Shown: in pieces, positions 9,438 to 17,490 of the stretch | How positions within the stretch are numbered: position 1 is the first letter of the stretch | Layout of the letters: every line of letters begins with the position of its first letter | Source: Sporosarcina obsidiansis | GTDB lineage: Bacteria; Bacillota; Bacilli; Bacillales_A; Planococcaceae | Reading direction: 5' to 3' | Assembly: GCF_009651005.1 (NCBI RefSeq) | Contig: NZ_WHVW01000008.1 | Location: 57,003 to 91,127, forward strand | Length of the DNA stretch: 34,125 nucleotides | Program-made: the position numbers and the translations under genes | Notes under the pieces: generated by a model | What the model saw: the letters and a program-made list of their open reading frames with translations, nothing else | Databases searched by the model: none | Told to the model about the DNA's origin: nothing

Positions 9438-11537
9438 TCAACTTCTCATCAATCGTAATGAGTTCAATACTACAATCACCGTGGCACCCATATCCGCCAT
9501 AATAGCCATCCACAATGTCAACCAGCCTGGAATAATTAACAGCAACGCAATGACCTTCAAGCCCAAAGCGATAGAGATATTTTGCAAAATGATTTGCTTC
9601 GTACGTTTACTAAGTTTGATCGTATAGGGTAGTTTCTCCAAGTCATCAGCCATCAACGCAATATCCGCTGTCTCGAGTGCGGTGTCTGTTCCAGCACCAC
9701 CCATAGCAATTCCGACATTCGCTGTCGCTAATGCAGGTGCATCATTCACCCCATCACCAATCATAGCCACTTTCCCATATTGACCGAGCGATTTAATCAT
9801 TTCTACTTTTTCATGCGGTAACAACTCAGCCTTCACTTCTGATAAACCTAATTGTTGACCGATCGCTGCAGCTGTAGATTGATTATCCCCAGTCAGCATG
9901 ACCGTCTTTTTAATACCCAATTGATGGAGCTTTTGAATGACTGTCATACTACTTTTTCGTACTTGGTCGGCTACGGCAATCATACCATCTAGACCCTCCT
10001 CGGACCAGACGAGCATGACGGTTTTTCCTTGCTGCTGTAGCTCAAGAATCTGATGTTCCAAAGACTCTTCTAGGTGATGCAGTTCTCTAAATAAATTCGG
10101 ACTTCCAACATGCACCAAGCGTCCATCTAAAATAGCCTTTGCACCTTTACCCGTGATAGATTGAAAGTTTTCCACTTCTAACAGTCCATTCGGCAACTTT
10201 TCAGCTGCTCTCATAATGGATGAGGCAAGAGGATGTTGAGAGAACTTTTCAATAGAAGCAGCTTGTTGAAGCAGTTCAGTTTCAGTTAATCCAGATATTG
10301 AAACTACCTCCGTTACTTCTGGACGCCCTTCTGTTAACGTCCCCGTTTTATCAAAAGCAACTACTTTGATTTGGCCAGTCTCTTCTAAATGAATTCCACC
10401 TTTAATTAGCACGCCATTTCTTGCAGCGTTCCCAATTGCCGTCACGATGGCAATCGGAGTAGAAATTACTAGTGCACATGGACAACCAACGACAAGTACG
10501 ACAAGTCCTTTATAAAACCAATCACTCCACACTCCACCCATCAAAAGTGGTGGTATGAGCATAATCAACAAAGAGATCACAAGAATTGCAGGTGTATAAT
10601 ACTTCGCAAACCGATCGACAAATTGCTGTGTAGGCGCTTTCTCTGCTTGTGCTTCTTCCACTAAATGAATAATTTTTGCGATCGTTGTATCTTCAGCAAG
10701 CTTTGCGACACGAACCTGCATAGAACCTTCTTCATTCAACGTACCCGCAAACACTTCATCTCCTAGCGTTTTATGAACAGGTACAGATTCACCTGTGATG
10801 GCCGCCTGGTTGACAGAAGAATCTCCTTGAATGACCTCACCATCCATCGCAATCTTTTGACCTGGTTTGATTAATATGATGTCATTAATTTGAAGCTCTT
10901 CTACTTCCACTTCAAACTCTTTGCCATTACGCAAGACCATTGCAGTAGAAGGTGCGATCTCAATGAGCGAGCTAATCGAATTTCGCGCTTTATCAATCGA
11001 ATAGCTTTCCAATGCTTCACTGACAGAAAACAGGAACACTACAACTGCTCCTTCTCCCCAATCTCCGATTAATGCAGCTCCTATCACAGCTATCGTCATT
11101 AAAGTCGACATGTCAAATTCAAGTTTAGAAAGGTTTCGCAAACCTTCCTTCAATAAACTATAGCCACCAATTAAAATAGCCAAAGCGAAAAAAGCAATCG
11201 AAAGCCAATTATCCTCTCCATTGAGAGTAGAAACTCCATTACCCGCTAATAATAAGAGCAACGAAGCGATCGTCGTCTGATTTTCACGTTTTTTCCAAAA
11301 TGGTATATGCTGTTTAGGTAGTCTTTGTTTCTCTGGAAATACTTTTATTCCGTCAAAGGAACCTGCTTCTTCTAACTGCAAGATCGAAGCATCACCCGCC
11401 ACCGTTAGTTTGGAGGCGCCAAAATTTAATTGAACATCTTCCACTGTTTCAATTTGTCGGATATTCTTCTCGAATTTTGCAGCACAACTCGTGCAGGAGA
11501 GTCCTTGCAATCGATACACATTTTTCTCCGAAGCCAT
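9438..11537 (-). CDS. cadA: Cadmium/zinc/lead-exporting P1B-type ATPase
   Basis: A 699-residue heavy-metal efflux ATPase of the P1B-2 group. It has an N-terminal metal-binding HMA domain with GLSCTSCAAKF (C15, C18) and a transmembrane CPC (352-354). The phosphorylation site is DKTGTLT (396-402), followed by the HP motif in FSQHPLASS and a GDGVNDAPALA hinge. It pumps divalent soft metals out of the cytoplasm. The start at 11537 follows AAAGGA. The gene stands alone: no CadC/ArsR regulator is adjacent, but two likely operators flank its promoter (11577-11600 and 11643-11666), suggesting control by a regulator encoded elsewhere. Substrate (Cd2+, Zn2+, Pb2+, possibly Co2+) is inferred from CPC and family. 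Confidence 0.94.
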   Translation of the reverse strand: MASEKNVYRLQGLSCTSCAAKFEKNIRQIETVEDVQLNFGASKLTVAGDASILQLEEAGSFDGIKVFPEKQRLPKQHIPFWKKRENQTTIASLLLLLAGNGVSTLNGEDNWLSIAFFALAILIGGYSLLKEGLRNLSKLEFDMSTLMTIAVIGAALIGDWGEGAVVVFLFSVSEALESYSIDKARNSISSLIEIAPSTAMVLRNGKEFEVEVEELQINDIILIKPGQKIAMDGEVIQGDSSVNQAAITGESVPVHKTLGDEVFAGTLNEEGSMQVRVAKLAEDTTIAKIIHLVEEAQAEKAPTQQFVDRFAKYYTPAILVISLLIMLIPPLLMGGVWSDWFYKGLVVLVVGCPCALVISTPIAIVTAIGNAARNGVLIKGGIHLEETGQIKVVAFDKTGTLTEGRPEVTEVVSISGLTETELLQQAASIEKFSQHPLASSIMRAAEKLPNGLLEVENFQSITGKGAKAILDGRLVHVGSPNLFRELHHLEESLEHQILELQQQGKTVMLVWSEEGLDGMIAVADQVRKSSMTVIQKLHQLGIKKTVMLTGDNQSTAAAIGQQLGLSEVKAELLPHEKVEMIKSLGQYGKVAMIGDGVNDAPALATANVGIAMGGAGTDTALETADIALMADDLEKLPYTIKLSKRTKQIILQNISIALGLKVIALLLIIPGWLTLWMAIMADMGATVIVVLNSLRLMRS

Positions 11538-11576
11538 TCAACCAGTCCTTTCTAAAATACAGCATGTCGAATTACC

Positions 11577-11600
11577 CTAATCATTCAACCGTCCATTTGA
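11577..11600. promoter_or_regulatory. CadC/ArsR-type operator, start-site copy
   Basis: Imperfect palindrome with half-sites TTCAA and TTTGA, preceded by CTAATCA. It shares its first 12 bases and last 5 bases with the second copy at 11643-11666. It lies immediately downstream of the -10 box, where bound repressor would block cadA initiation. The TCAA(A)-N-TTTGA shape resembles the operator of staphylococcal CadC. Confidence 0.55.
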
Positions 11601-11612
11601 TTGATTATTTTC

Positions 11613-11641
11613 AGTATATTCAATTCCTTTTATTTTGTCAA
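11613..11641 (-). promoter_or_regulatory. Strong sigma-A promoter of cadA
   Basis: Minus strand: consensus -35 TTGACA (11636-11641), 17-base spacer, -10 TATACT (11613-11618), flanked on both sides by the repeated operator-like palindrome. Confidence 0.85.
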
Positions 11642-11642
11642 T

Positions 11643-11666
11643 CTAATCATTCAAACATTAGTTTGA
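11643..11666. promoter_or_regulatory. CadC/ArsR-type operator, upstream copy
   Basis: Contains the palindrome TCAAACATTAGTTTGA and abuts the -35 box of the cadA promoter. It is in the same orientation as the copy at 11577-11600, with centres 66 bases apart. Confidence 0.6.
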
Positions 11667-11685
11667 TTGTCCGTGTATAATGAAT

Positions 11686-11731
11686 AAAAAAAAGAACACG
11701 TTACAGCTATGCAGTAAGCTGAGGTGTGTTC
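11686..11731 (-). terminator. Intrinsic terminator downstream of the RluA-family gene
   Basis: Minus strand: two-part stem GAACAC...CAGCT / AGCTG...GTGTTC followed by eight T. It lies 140 bases after the rluA-type stop codon and 5 bases after the stop of a short open frame (11737-11817). Confidence 0.85.
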
Positions 11732-11736
11732 AAAAG

Positions 11737-11817
11737 CTACAGATGATCATAAAGTTTATACGTAATTCCGACGATTGTTCCCATAAATTTGATTCCAATA
11801 AATTCGACTAGACTCAA
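11737..11817 (-). other. Possible small or decayed ORF (26 codons)
   Basis: On the minus strand a frame starting at TTG encodes MSLVEFIGIKFMGTIVGITY and a further six residues, a plausible amphipathic or membrane peptide, and stops 5 bases before a good terminator. There is no convincing ribosome site. In the same frame upstream a TGA interrupts further protein-like sequence (FLSDWN-stop-YRRSVASL). It could be a relic, a tiny gene or chance. Confidence 0.25.
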
Positions 11818-11874
11818 ACTAGCGACACTTCTTCTATATCAATTCCAATCACTTAAAAAGTCATTTTCCTTCTA

Positions 11875-12768
11875 TTATTTGGACCGTGTGAAAAACATCT
11901 TTGGTACTTCTGCTTCAAAACGTACCAATTTGCCATTTCGCGGATGCAGGAAGGACAAGGCTGTGGCATGAAGTCCTAATCTCCGCAGTGGATTAATTGT
12001 TGAACCGTATTTTTTATCCCCTACCACGGGGTGACCTAATTCTTCCATATGCACACGAATTTGATTTTTTCGACCTGTTTCAAGGCGAACCTCTAACAAT
12101 GAACACTCTTTATTCGACTGAATTCTTTTATAATGTGTAATGGCGTGCTGGCCGCCATTATCAATTGGACTTGAATATACTTTGAATGCACTGTTTTCAG
12201 TTAACCAGGAAGCGATCGTACCGGAAGCACTTTTCACTTTTCCTTGTACAAGTGCAGTGTACATGCGCTCCTTTACTGATTCACTCCATGTATTTTGCAG
12301 CGCTTGTTGTGTTTCTTCATTTTTAGCAAACATCATGACTCCTGATGTGTCTTTATCCAATCTATGCACGACAAAGATTCTATTTTCCGCATGACTTCTT
12401 TTCACATAGTCCGTAACTTGTCGATAGGCAGTCATCTCTTTTTCTCGTTTAGAAGCAACAGAAAGGATGCCCGCCTCTTTATTTATAACAATAATATCTT
12501 CATCTTCATGCAAGATGGTAACACCAACTAATTTCGAGATGTTTAATGCTACTTGGTTACTTTGTATTTCAACCTTCTGACCAGGTTGTAATGAATAATT
12601 ATATTGCTTCATCATTTGTCCATCTACCATAACTTGTCCACGTGTAAGTATTGATTTAACTGAATTTCGACTGCTCTTTGACATGACTTTCAATAAAAAT
12701 GGCAGTAATTCTATCTGTTCTTGAACTGCATATTCTGTAGTACTAAATGTTTCTTGTTTTCTTTTCAT
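11875..12768 (-). CDS. RluA-family 23S/tRNA pseudouridine synthase
   Basis: A 297-residue RNA-modifying enzyme that isomerises uridine to pseudouridine. It has an N-terminal S4-like RNA-binding region (about 22-70, LTRGQVMVDG). The RluA catalytic core follows, with VVHRLDKDTSGVMMFAKN, in which D138 of RLD is the nucleophile, and the later GRKNQIRVHMEELGHPVVGDKKYG. ATG at 12768 is chosen, 8 bases after GGGGGT. A TTG one codon earlier is less likely. It is one of two RluA paralogues in the window (other at 26083-27021). The target base cannot be predicted from sequence alone. Confidence 0.9.
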   Translation of the reverse strand: MKRKQETFSTTEYAVQEQIELLPFLLKVMSKSSRNSVKSILTRGQVMVDGQMMKQYNYSLQPGQKVEIQSNQVALNISKLVGVTILHEDEDIIVINKEAGILSVASKREKEMTAYRQVTDYVKRSHAENRIFVVHRLDKDTSGVMMFAKNEETQQALQNTWSESVKERMYTALVQGKVKSASGTIASWLTENSAFKVYSSPIDNGGQHAITHYKRIQSNKECSLLEVRLETGRKNQIRVHMEELGHPVVGDKKYGSTINPLRRLGLHATALSFLHPRNGKLVRFEAEVPKMFFTRSK

Positions 12769-12921
12769 CAAAATTTACCCCCTACTCGCCTAAATCGGCA
12801 CTAGTACGTAAATTATACACCACAGTCACTGAACTTGTACTTTTCAATTGTTCCTTACTCACAGAAATAGTATAGAACGTAGGGTTAAATCAATTTACAA
12901 TGATTTGTAACCTCAATATAC

Positions 12922-12962
12922 AAAAAAAGAGACCCCTCAGCATCCGGCTGAATAGGATCTCT
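12922..12962 (-). terminator. Intrinsic terminator of the tRNA-Val transcript
   Basis: Minus strand: AGAGATCC...GGGGTCTCT outer stem with an inner CAGC/GCTG pairing, followed by a run of T. A smaller hairpin, ACCGT/ACGGT with a short T run, sits nearer the tRNA at about 12969-12989. Confidence 0.8.
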
Positions 12963-13012
12963 CGTTGTCAAAAACCGTGTTCCGACGGTCTCTAACTTAG
13001 GTTTGGCACCTA

Positions 13013-13085
13013 TGATTCCGACTGGGCTCGAACCAGCGACCTCCACCCTGTCAAGGTGGCGCTCTCCCAGCTGAGCTACGGAATC
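13013..13085 (-). tRNA. tRNA-Val (anticodon GAC)
   Basis: The complete cloverleaf is visible on the minus strand. The acceptor stem is GATTCCG/CGGAATC with discriminator A, and the D-arm is AGCTC..GAGC. The anticodon stem CCACC/GGTGG encloses loop TTGACAG, so the anticodon is GAC (reads GUC/GUU). The T-arm contains GGTTCGAGCCC. CCA is not encoded; the sequence after the discriminator is TAG. It is a single tRNA with its own promoter and terminator, outside any rRNA operon. Confidence 0.95.
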
Positions 13086-13147
13086 GAATAGAACTAGGAT
13101 ATGCATTAGTTTTAGTAAGTAAGTTACCTCGTCTAAGCACAAGTATT

Positions 13148-13176
13148 ATAATAGCATCTTCTCGATTAATTGTAAA
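13148..13176 (-). promoter_or_regulatory. Promoter of tRNA-Val
   Basis: Minus strand: -35 TTTACA (13171-13176), 17-base spacer, -10 TATTAT (13148-13153), about 60 bases upstream of the mature 5' end. Confidence 0.6.
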
Positions 13177-13185
13177 TAGGAAATT

Positions 13186-13231
13186 AAAAAATCGATAATT
13201 TTTCCTCTCTGAAGAAAAACTACCGATTTTT
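13186..13231 (-). terminator. Terminator of the 49-residue gene
   Basis: Long A/T-rich stem with outer arms AAAAATCG / CGATTTTT and inner TTTTTC / GAAAAA, ending in T residues on the minus strand. Confidence 0.7.
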
Positions 13232-13273
13232 ATGTACAGTTTTTGAATAAGCCAGTTGAGATTCTCCTTTCAC

Positions 13274-13423
13274 TTAATGTGTTTGGTTTACAAGTTCCTC
13301 GGCTTGCTGATTTTCAAAATAAAGAAATCCTTCATGATCCAGTTCTTCCATACGTTCTTTATTGAAACCATGTGCTAAGTGTCCTTCAAATACGTTCTCC
13401 CACCATATATCTTGTGTTTGCAT
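13274..13423 (-). CDS. Small hypothetical protein, 49 residues
   Basis: Begins MQTQDIWWENVF at an ATG 9 bases after AAAGGAGTG, a strong ribosome site, and ends before a clear terminator, so it is very likely a real gene. The product is acidic and aromatic-rich (WW, HGF, FLYF), with no signal peptide or membrane segment. I do not recognise a family. The upstream part of the longer open frame has no ribosome site. It stands alone between tRNA-Val and the TRAP operon. A perfect palindrome GACAG-AA-CTGTC at 13512-13523 lies upstream and may be regulatory. Confidence 0.7.
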   Translation of the reverse strand: MQTQDIWWENVFEGHLAHGFNKERMEELDHEGFLYFENQQAEELVNQTH

Positions 13424-13757
13424 ACTACTTCCACTCCTTTTTGTTTTATTGTTTTTGTGACAGGCTATGTGTGAAGCGTCATTTATGATTGATTTGCTTA
13501 TATGTAGTATAGACAGAACTGTCCTTGGCAAAACTGCGTAATTAGTCCAAAATCGCTTCTTTTATTTATAGACTTTTGGGATGTTGACTTTTTATTTTCT
13601 ATATGATTTATCTTCTAGCTATTTATCTAGCATACCGTGATTATTGGATTTAAAAGGAATTATAAATTGTTATGACTCCGGTACTTTACTCCCGACATGG
13701 TAAACACTTGCTTTCGTCTTTTATTTTTTTAAAAATTCCCGCATTTTTTAACTATGT
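13424..13757. other. Intergenic region with no convincing gene
   Basis: About 330 bases, A/T-rich. The only structures noted are the palindrome GACAG-AA-CTGTC at 13512-13523 and some promoter-like TTGACT/TATA-like elements without a downstream gene. I see no supported coding sequence. Confidence 0.6.
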
Positions 13758-13799
13758 AAAAAAACTTGCCTACTCATTTACAGATGAGCAGACAAGTTT
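13758..13799 (-). terminator. Intrinsic terminator of the TRAP operon
   Basis: Minus strand: AAACTTG-CT-CTCAT / ATGAG-AG-CAAGTTT stem with a 6-base loop, followed by a T run. It begins 8 bases after the permease stop codon. Confidence 0.9.
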
Positions 13800-13806
13800 C
13801 TAACAA

Positions 13807-15843
13807 TTAATCGGTAGCAAGTTGCGGTGGATCATTTTTCTTTTTGGATAAAATTTGGAGCACCAGCAAGATTGCAAACAGCACTAAACCTACAATATCC
13901 GTGAGTGTTTCTGGATAGATTAACAACAAACCTGTACATACTGTAATAATACGCATGAACCAGTTCAACTTCTGGTACCAATAACCGATCATACCAGCTC
14001 CAATTGCAACCATACCCACAATTGCTGTAAACGTTACCCAAATGATTTCCAGAAGATTAGAATCCAACATCAACATTGCTGGGTTGAACACAAACATATA
14101 CGGTATGATGAAGGCGGCGATTGCTAATTTTGCGGAAGTAACTCCTGTCTTGATCGGATCTCCACCAGAAATTCCAGACGCAGCAAAAGCAGCGAGTGCA
14201 ACTGGCGGTGTGATATCCGCAATAATTCCAAAATAGAATACAAATAAATGTGCAGAAACTGCTACAACAATCGGCACTGCCGCCCCTGGAGGCGCATCTA
14301 GCATTAGCAATGTAATAATTGCAGGTGCTGCGATTGTCGATGTAATAACATAGTTCGCTGTAGTTGGCGATCCCATACCTAGAATAATAGCCGCTAACAT
14401 CGTAAAGAATAGTGTAAGGAATATATTACCGCCAGCAGCTGAAATCAAGCCTGTTGCCAAACTTAATCCTAGCCCTGTTTTTACAACCACCCCTACGATA
14501 ATCCCCGCACACGCAGTCGCTGCCGCAACAGCCAACGCAGTGCGCGCACCGTCTACAAGTGCTTGAATCATATCACGAATCCCAATTCTTGTATCTTTAC
14601 TTATCGCACTAACAACAATCGTTAACACGATACCTAACAATGCTGCTTTCATTGTTGGAATACCAATTAACAAGAACACGATAATTCCGAGAATCGGAAG
14701 GAGTAAGTAAATCTTCTTCAAGGTTTCTTTACGATTTGGTATTTGCGATGCGTCCATACCTTGCAAACCCACACGCTTCGCCTCAAAATGAGTCATAATC
14801 CAAATTCCTGTGAAATAGAGTAACGCTGGAATCGTAGCAGCTTTTGCAATTTCCCAGTACGTTACACCTCCAATAAATTCAACCATTAGAAACGCTGCCG
14901 CTCCCATGATTGGTGGCATAATTTGACCACCTGTAGAAGCCGCTGCCTCTACTCCACCTGCAAATTCTTTCCGATAGCCTAGTTTTTTCATCATTGGAAT
15001 TGTATACGAACCTGATCCCACAACGTTTGCTACTGAACTTCCTGAAATTGTACCTTGTAGCGCACTTGAAAAGATCGCCACTTTCGCAGGACCACCTGTC
15101 AAACGTCCAGCCAATACAACGGCTAAGTCATTGAAGTAGTTTCCAACACCCGTTTTCACTAAGAATGCCCCAAATAGTAGGAATACGAAGATGAAGGTCG
15201 CAGATACACTAATCGGTGTCCCGAGAATTCCGTCTGTTGTAAAGAACATCAACTGGATAAGGTTCTCTACACTTTGACCCCTGTGAGCCAAAAATCCAGG
15301 GAAATAAGGTCCGAAAAATGCATAAATCAAAAATGCAACCGAGATAATGGTAATTGGTAGGCCGACTGCTCGTCTTGCAGCTTCTAAAGTTAACAACACA
15401 GCTAATGTTCCGACAAGTAAGTCGATGTCAGAGACCCGTCCGACACGAAATACTAGTTCATCCATAAATAGCGGCCAGTATAATCCGACTACAATAGCTA
15501 ATAAAGAAAGAATAATATCATAAAAAGGTACTTTATCACGACGAACGCCAATTTTCTTTCTAGCAGGGAACAATAAAAAGATCAGTGACAACGCAAAACC
15601 TAAGTGAATGGAACGTTGGATTTGCGCAGTGAACGGTTTACCAATTGCTGTATAAAGTTGAAAAATAGAAAAGGCCAATAAGCCAAAAAATACGACCTTA
15701 CTTAAAAGACCTGTCAAGTTACGTGTATTGGATTCTGGGTCATACTTTTGAAGAATTTCGAGCTGTTCTTGTTCAGAAAGCGTATCCATTTGTTCATCAG
15801 AAAGCCTTTGAATCTCTTCTTCCTTATCCTTGTGTTTCGCCAT
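13807..15843 (-). CDS. TRAP transporter fused permease (DctQ-DctM, 4TM/12TM type)
   Basis: A 678-residue polytopic membrane protein that fuses the small DctQ-like and large DctM-like subunits. This is the normal form in TAXI-type TRAP systems, which import organic acids using an ion gradient and a receptor. The N-terminus is a charged cytoplasmic stretch. Membrane segments begin near residue 47. The DctM signatures GSGSYTIPMMKKLGYRKEFAGGVEAAASTGGQIMPPIMGAAAF region (about 280-320) and ADITPPVALAAFAASGISGG are clear. The ATG at 15843 follows GGAGTTAGAATTA, and the gene overlaps the end of the DUF1850 gene by 20 bases, indicating co-transcription. Substrate unknown; 2-oxoglutarate/C4-dicarboxylate-like acids are the family norm. 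Confidence 0.93.
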   Translation of the reverse strand: MAKHKDKEEEIQRLSDEQMDTLSEQEQLEILQKYDPESNTRNLTGLLSKVVFFGLLAFSIFQLYTAIGKPFTAQIQRSIHLGFALSLIFLLFPARKKIGVRRDKVPFYDIILSLLAIVVGLYWPLFMDELVFRVGRVSDIDLLVGTLAVLLTLEAARRAVGLPITIISVAFLIYAFFGPYFPGFLAHRGQSVENLIQLMFFTTDGILGTPISVSATFIFVFLLFGAFLVKTGVGNYFNDLAVVLAGRLTGGPAKVAIFSSALQGTISGSSVANVVGSGSYTIPMMKKLGYRKEFAGGVEAAASTGGQIMPPIMGAAAFLMVEFIGGVTYWEIAKAATIPALLYFTGIWIMTHFEAKRVGLQGMDASQIPNRKETLKKIYLLLPILGIIVFLLIGIPTMKAALLGIVLTIVVSAISKDTRIGIRDMIQALVDGARTALAVAAATACAGIIVGVVVKTGLGLSLATGLISAAGGNIFLTLFFTMLAAIILGMGSPTTANYVITSTIAAPAIITLLMLDAPPGAAVPIVVAVSAHLFVFYFGIIADITPPVALAAFAASGISGGDPIKTGVTSAKLAIAAFIIPYMFVFNPAMLMLDSNLLEIIWVTFTAIVGMVAIGAGMIGYWYQKLNWFMRIITVCTGLLLIYPETLTDIVGLVLFAILLVLQILSKKKNDPPQLATD

Positions 15844-16357
15844 TAATTCTAACTCCTCTCATTAAATCAAAATTCGACATCTTTGTTACACGAAAGTCAT
15901 AAGAATGACCTCGCTGAAGAAAATCTTTCATATGATAACTCTTATGTTCATATTGAAGAGATAAATCTGCATTTACTCTACCTATATAGAGAACAAAGGA
16001 ATCAATCACGCGATTTTCGAATGTAAGCGTATAAACACCATCTTCTACCTTCAAAGTTTCGCCTTCTTCCGCGTAACCCGGCAATCCGATGGCTACGTCT
16101 TCATACTGCATAAATTCGAACCGGAGCTTCTCGTTTTCGGTAATTTTATATTGCTCCTTCACATTAGACAGGTGAATGGAATGAATATAATTTACTTGAA
16201 AATGGCGATCACTATGTAATGGCAGATAATATGATATCGGTTGTTCGCTCCGTACTTCCTCAAGTACAATTACTTCTTTATATGGATAAAATACTAGTAC
16301 AAAAACGAGATTAACTATCAGAAACGTCAGCAGAAGAACTACTCTTCGAAATTTCAT
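15824..16357 (-). CDS. DUF1850 domain protein of the TRAP-TAXI operon
   Basis: A 177-residue protein with one N-terminal membrane anchor (about 5-24) and an extracytoplasmic DUF1850 domain (YIHSIHLSNVKEQYKI, about 58-73). DUF1850 genes regularly sit between TAXI receptor and fused permease genes, and their role in the transporter is not established. The chosen start is the ATG at 16357, 8 bases after AGGAAGGG. The longer frame to 16384 would begin within the upstream spacer, ahead of the ribosome site. The end overlaps the permease start. The upstream spacer holds a strong hairpin (16393-16424) that may lower expression relative to the receptor. Confidence 0.85.
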   Translation of the reverse strand: MKFRRVVLLLTFLIVNLVFVLVFYPYKEVIVLEEVRSEQPISYYLPLHSDRHFQVNYIHSIHLSNVKEQYKITENEKLRFEFMQYEDVAIGLPGYAEEGETLKVEDGVYTLTFENRVIDSFVLYIGRVNADLSLQYEHKSYHMKDFLQRGHSYDFRVTKMSNFDLMRGVRINGETQG

Positions 16358-16392
16358 CCGCTTATCCCTTCCTATTATGAACAATTAAGAAT

Positions 16393-16424
16393 GGGACGGA
16401 CAAAGCTACACGCTTCACCGTCCC
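16393..16424 (-). promoter_or_regulatory. Intercistronic hairpin between TAXI receptor and DUF1850 genes
   Basis: Minus strand: GGGACGG / CCGTCCC stem with inner AAGC / GCTT pairing and no T tract. Such hairpins after binding-protein genes commonly stabilise the upstream message or partly end transcription, giving excess receptor. That role is inferred. Confidence 0.65.
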
Positions 16425-16440
16425 TCTCTTTCATTTCAAA

Positions 16441-17448
16441 TTACTTATTTACTTCATCAAAATACTTTTGTGCGCCTGGGTGTACTGGAATTCCAATACC
16501 ATCTAATCCGTTTTCTGCTTTAATTAGAGCGCCTTTAGCATGTTGAATTTTTGAAGCGTTTTCATAGATTGCTTTCGTAATTTGGTAGCCAAGTTCTTCA
16601 GAAATGTCATTTTGCATAACAAGCATTGCGCCTACTGATACTGCAGGTGTTTCTGTTTCAGAGCCGTATGTTCCAGCTGGAATCACTTCTTTTGCATAAT
16701 ATGGATATTTTGCAATTAGTTCGTCTGCTTTTGCATCTTCTACTGGAACGATAAATACTTCAGCAACAGCATTCAAACCTTCAACAGCACCTGTTGGAGT
16801 ACCTGCAGTAATGAATGCAGCGTCAATCTGCCCTGCTTGAAGACTCTCTTGTGACTCACCGAAATCTAAGTTTTGAGGCTTGATATCATCCATTGTTAGA
16901 CCGTGAATTTCAAGTAATTGCTCCGCATTTGCATACGTACCAGAACCTGGTGCACCTACTGAAACACTTTTACCTTTTAGGTCTTCAAATGTTTTGATAT
17001 TGTTTTTCTTTAATGTAACCAACTGGACTGTTTCAGGATATAAGTTACCGACTGCAGAAACTTCGTCAATTACCTCTCCGTCAAACATCATTTCACCTTT
17101 AGAAGCGTAGTATGCGATATCTGTTTGAACAAACGCGATCTGTGCATCTCCGTCTTTAAGCGCTGTCATATTTGCAGCTGATGCTTGAGATACTTCAGCA
17201 GTTGTTTTAATGCCTGTTTCTTCGCCGATAAATTCTGCAAAAGAACCACCTAATGGGTAGTACGTTCCTTGCGTTCCGCCAGTTAACAAGCTGAGGAATT
17301 TATATTCTTGTTCTGTCTTACCTTCGTCTTTGTTTCCGTCTCCTGCATCCTTATCCCCTTCACCCGCATCGTCATTCCCACAAGCAGCTAGGACAAGAAG
17401 CGCAAGCATGGAAACTAGCGCCAAAAGGCGAACCATGTTTTTCTTCAT
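16441..17448 (-). CDS. TAXI-family TRAP solute-binding lipoprotein
   Basis: A 335-residue extracytoplasmic receptor. It has a type II signal peptide with lipobox VLAAC (Cys 23) followed by an Asp/Gly/Lys-rich linker (24-46). The TAXI domain comes next: SLLTGGTQGTYYPLGGSFAEF (about 53-73), TALKDGDAQIAFVQTD and SVGAPGSGTYANAEQLLE. It delivers substrate to the fused permease downstream. The ATG at 17448 follows GGGGAGATTGTCAC. It is first in the three-gene operon under a promoter bearing a cre-like site, so carbon catabolite repression by CcpA is likely. Confidence 0.94.
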   Translation of the reverse strand: MKKNMVRLLALVSMLALLVLAACGNDDAGEGDKDAGDGNKDEGKTEQEYKFLSLLTGGTQGTYYPLGGSFAEFIGEETGIKTTAEVSQASAANMTALKDGDAQIAFVQTDIAYYASKGEMMFDGEVIDEVSAVGNLYPETVQLVTLKKNNIKTFEDLKGKSVSVGAPGSGTYANAEQLLEIHGLTMDDIKPQNLDFGESQESLQAGQIDAAFITAGTPTGAVEGLNAVAEVFIVPVEDAKADELIAKYPYYAKEVIPAGTYGSETETPAVSVGAMLVMQNDISEELGYQITKAIYENASKIQHAKGALIKAENGLDGIGIPVHPGAQKYFDEVNK

Positions 17449-17490
17449 GTGACAATCTCCCCTTTTTCTAGTATAGTCATAGACATTTAC

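Noticed and set aside
9340..9513. N-terminal extension of the aldehyde dehydrogenase
   Set aside because: Passes through the cadA terminator and overlaps cadA; family length fits the GTG start at 9339.
12885..13142. 85-codon minus-strand open frame
   Set aside because: Runs through tRNA-Val and its terminator; the HLDRVEVAGSSPVG-type translation is the well-known spurious product of tRNA sequence.
13679..13807. Plus-strand frame of about 42 codons starting MTPVLYSRHG
   Set aside because: Runs through the TRAP terminator, lacks a convincing ribosome site, and ends at the permease stop region.
13013..17448. TRAP operon as an island inserted at tRNA-Val
   Set aside because: No integrase, no duplicated tRNA 3' end on the far side, and base composition looks like the neighbours.
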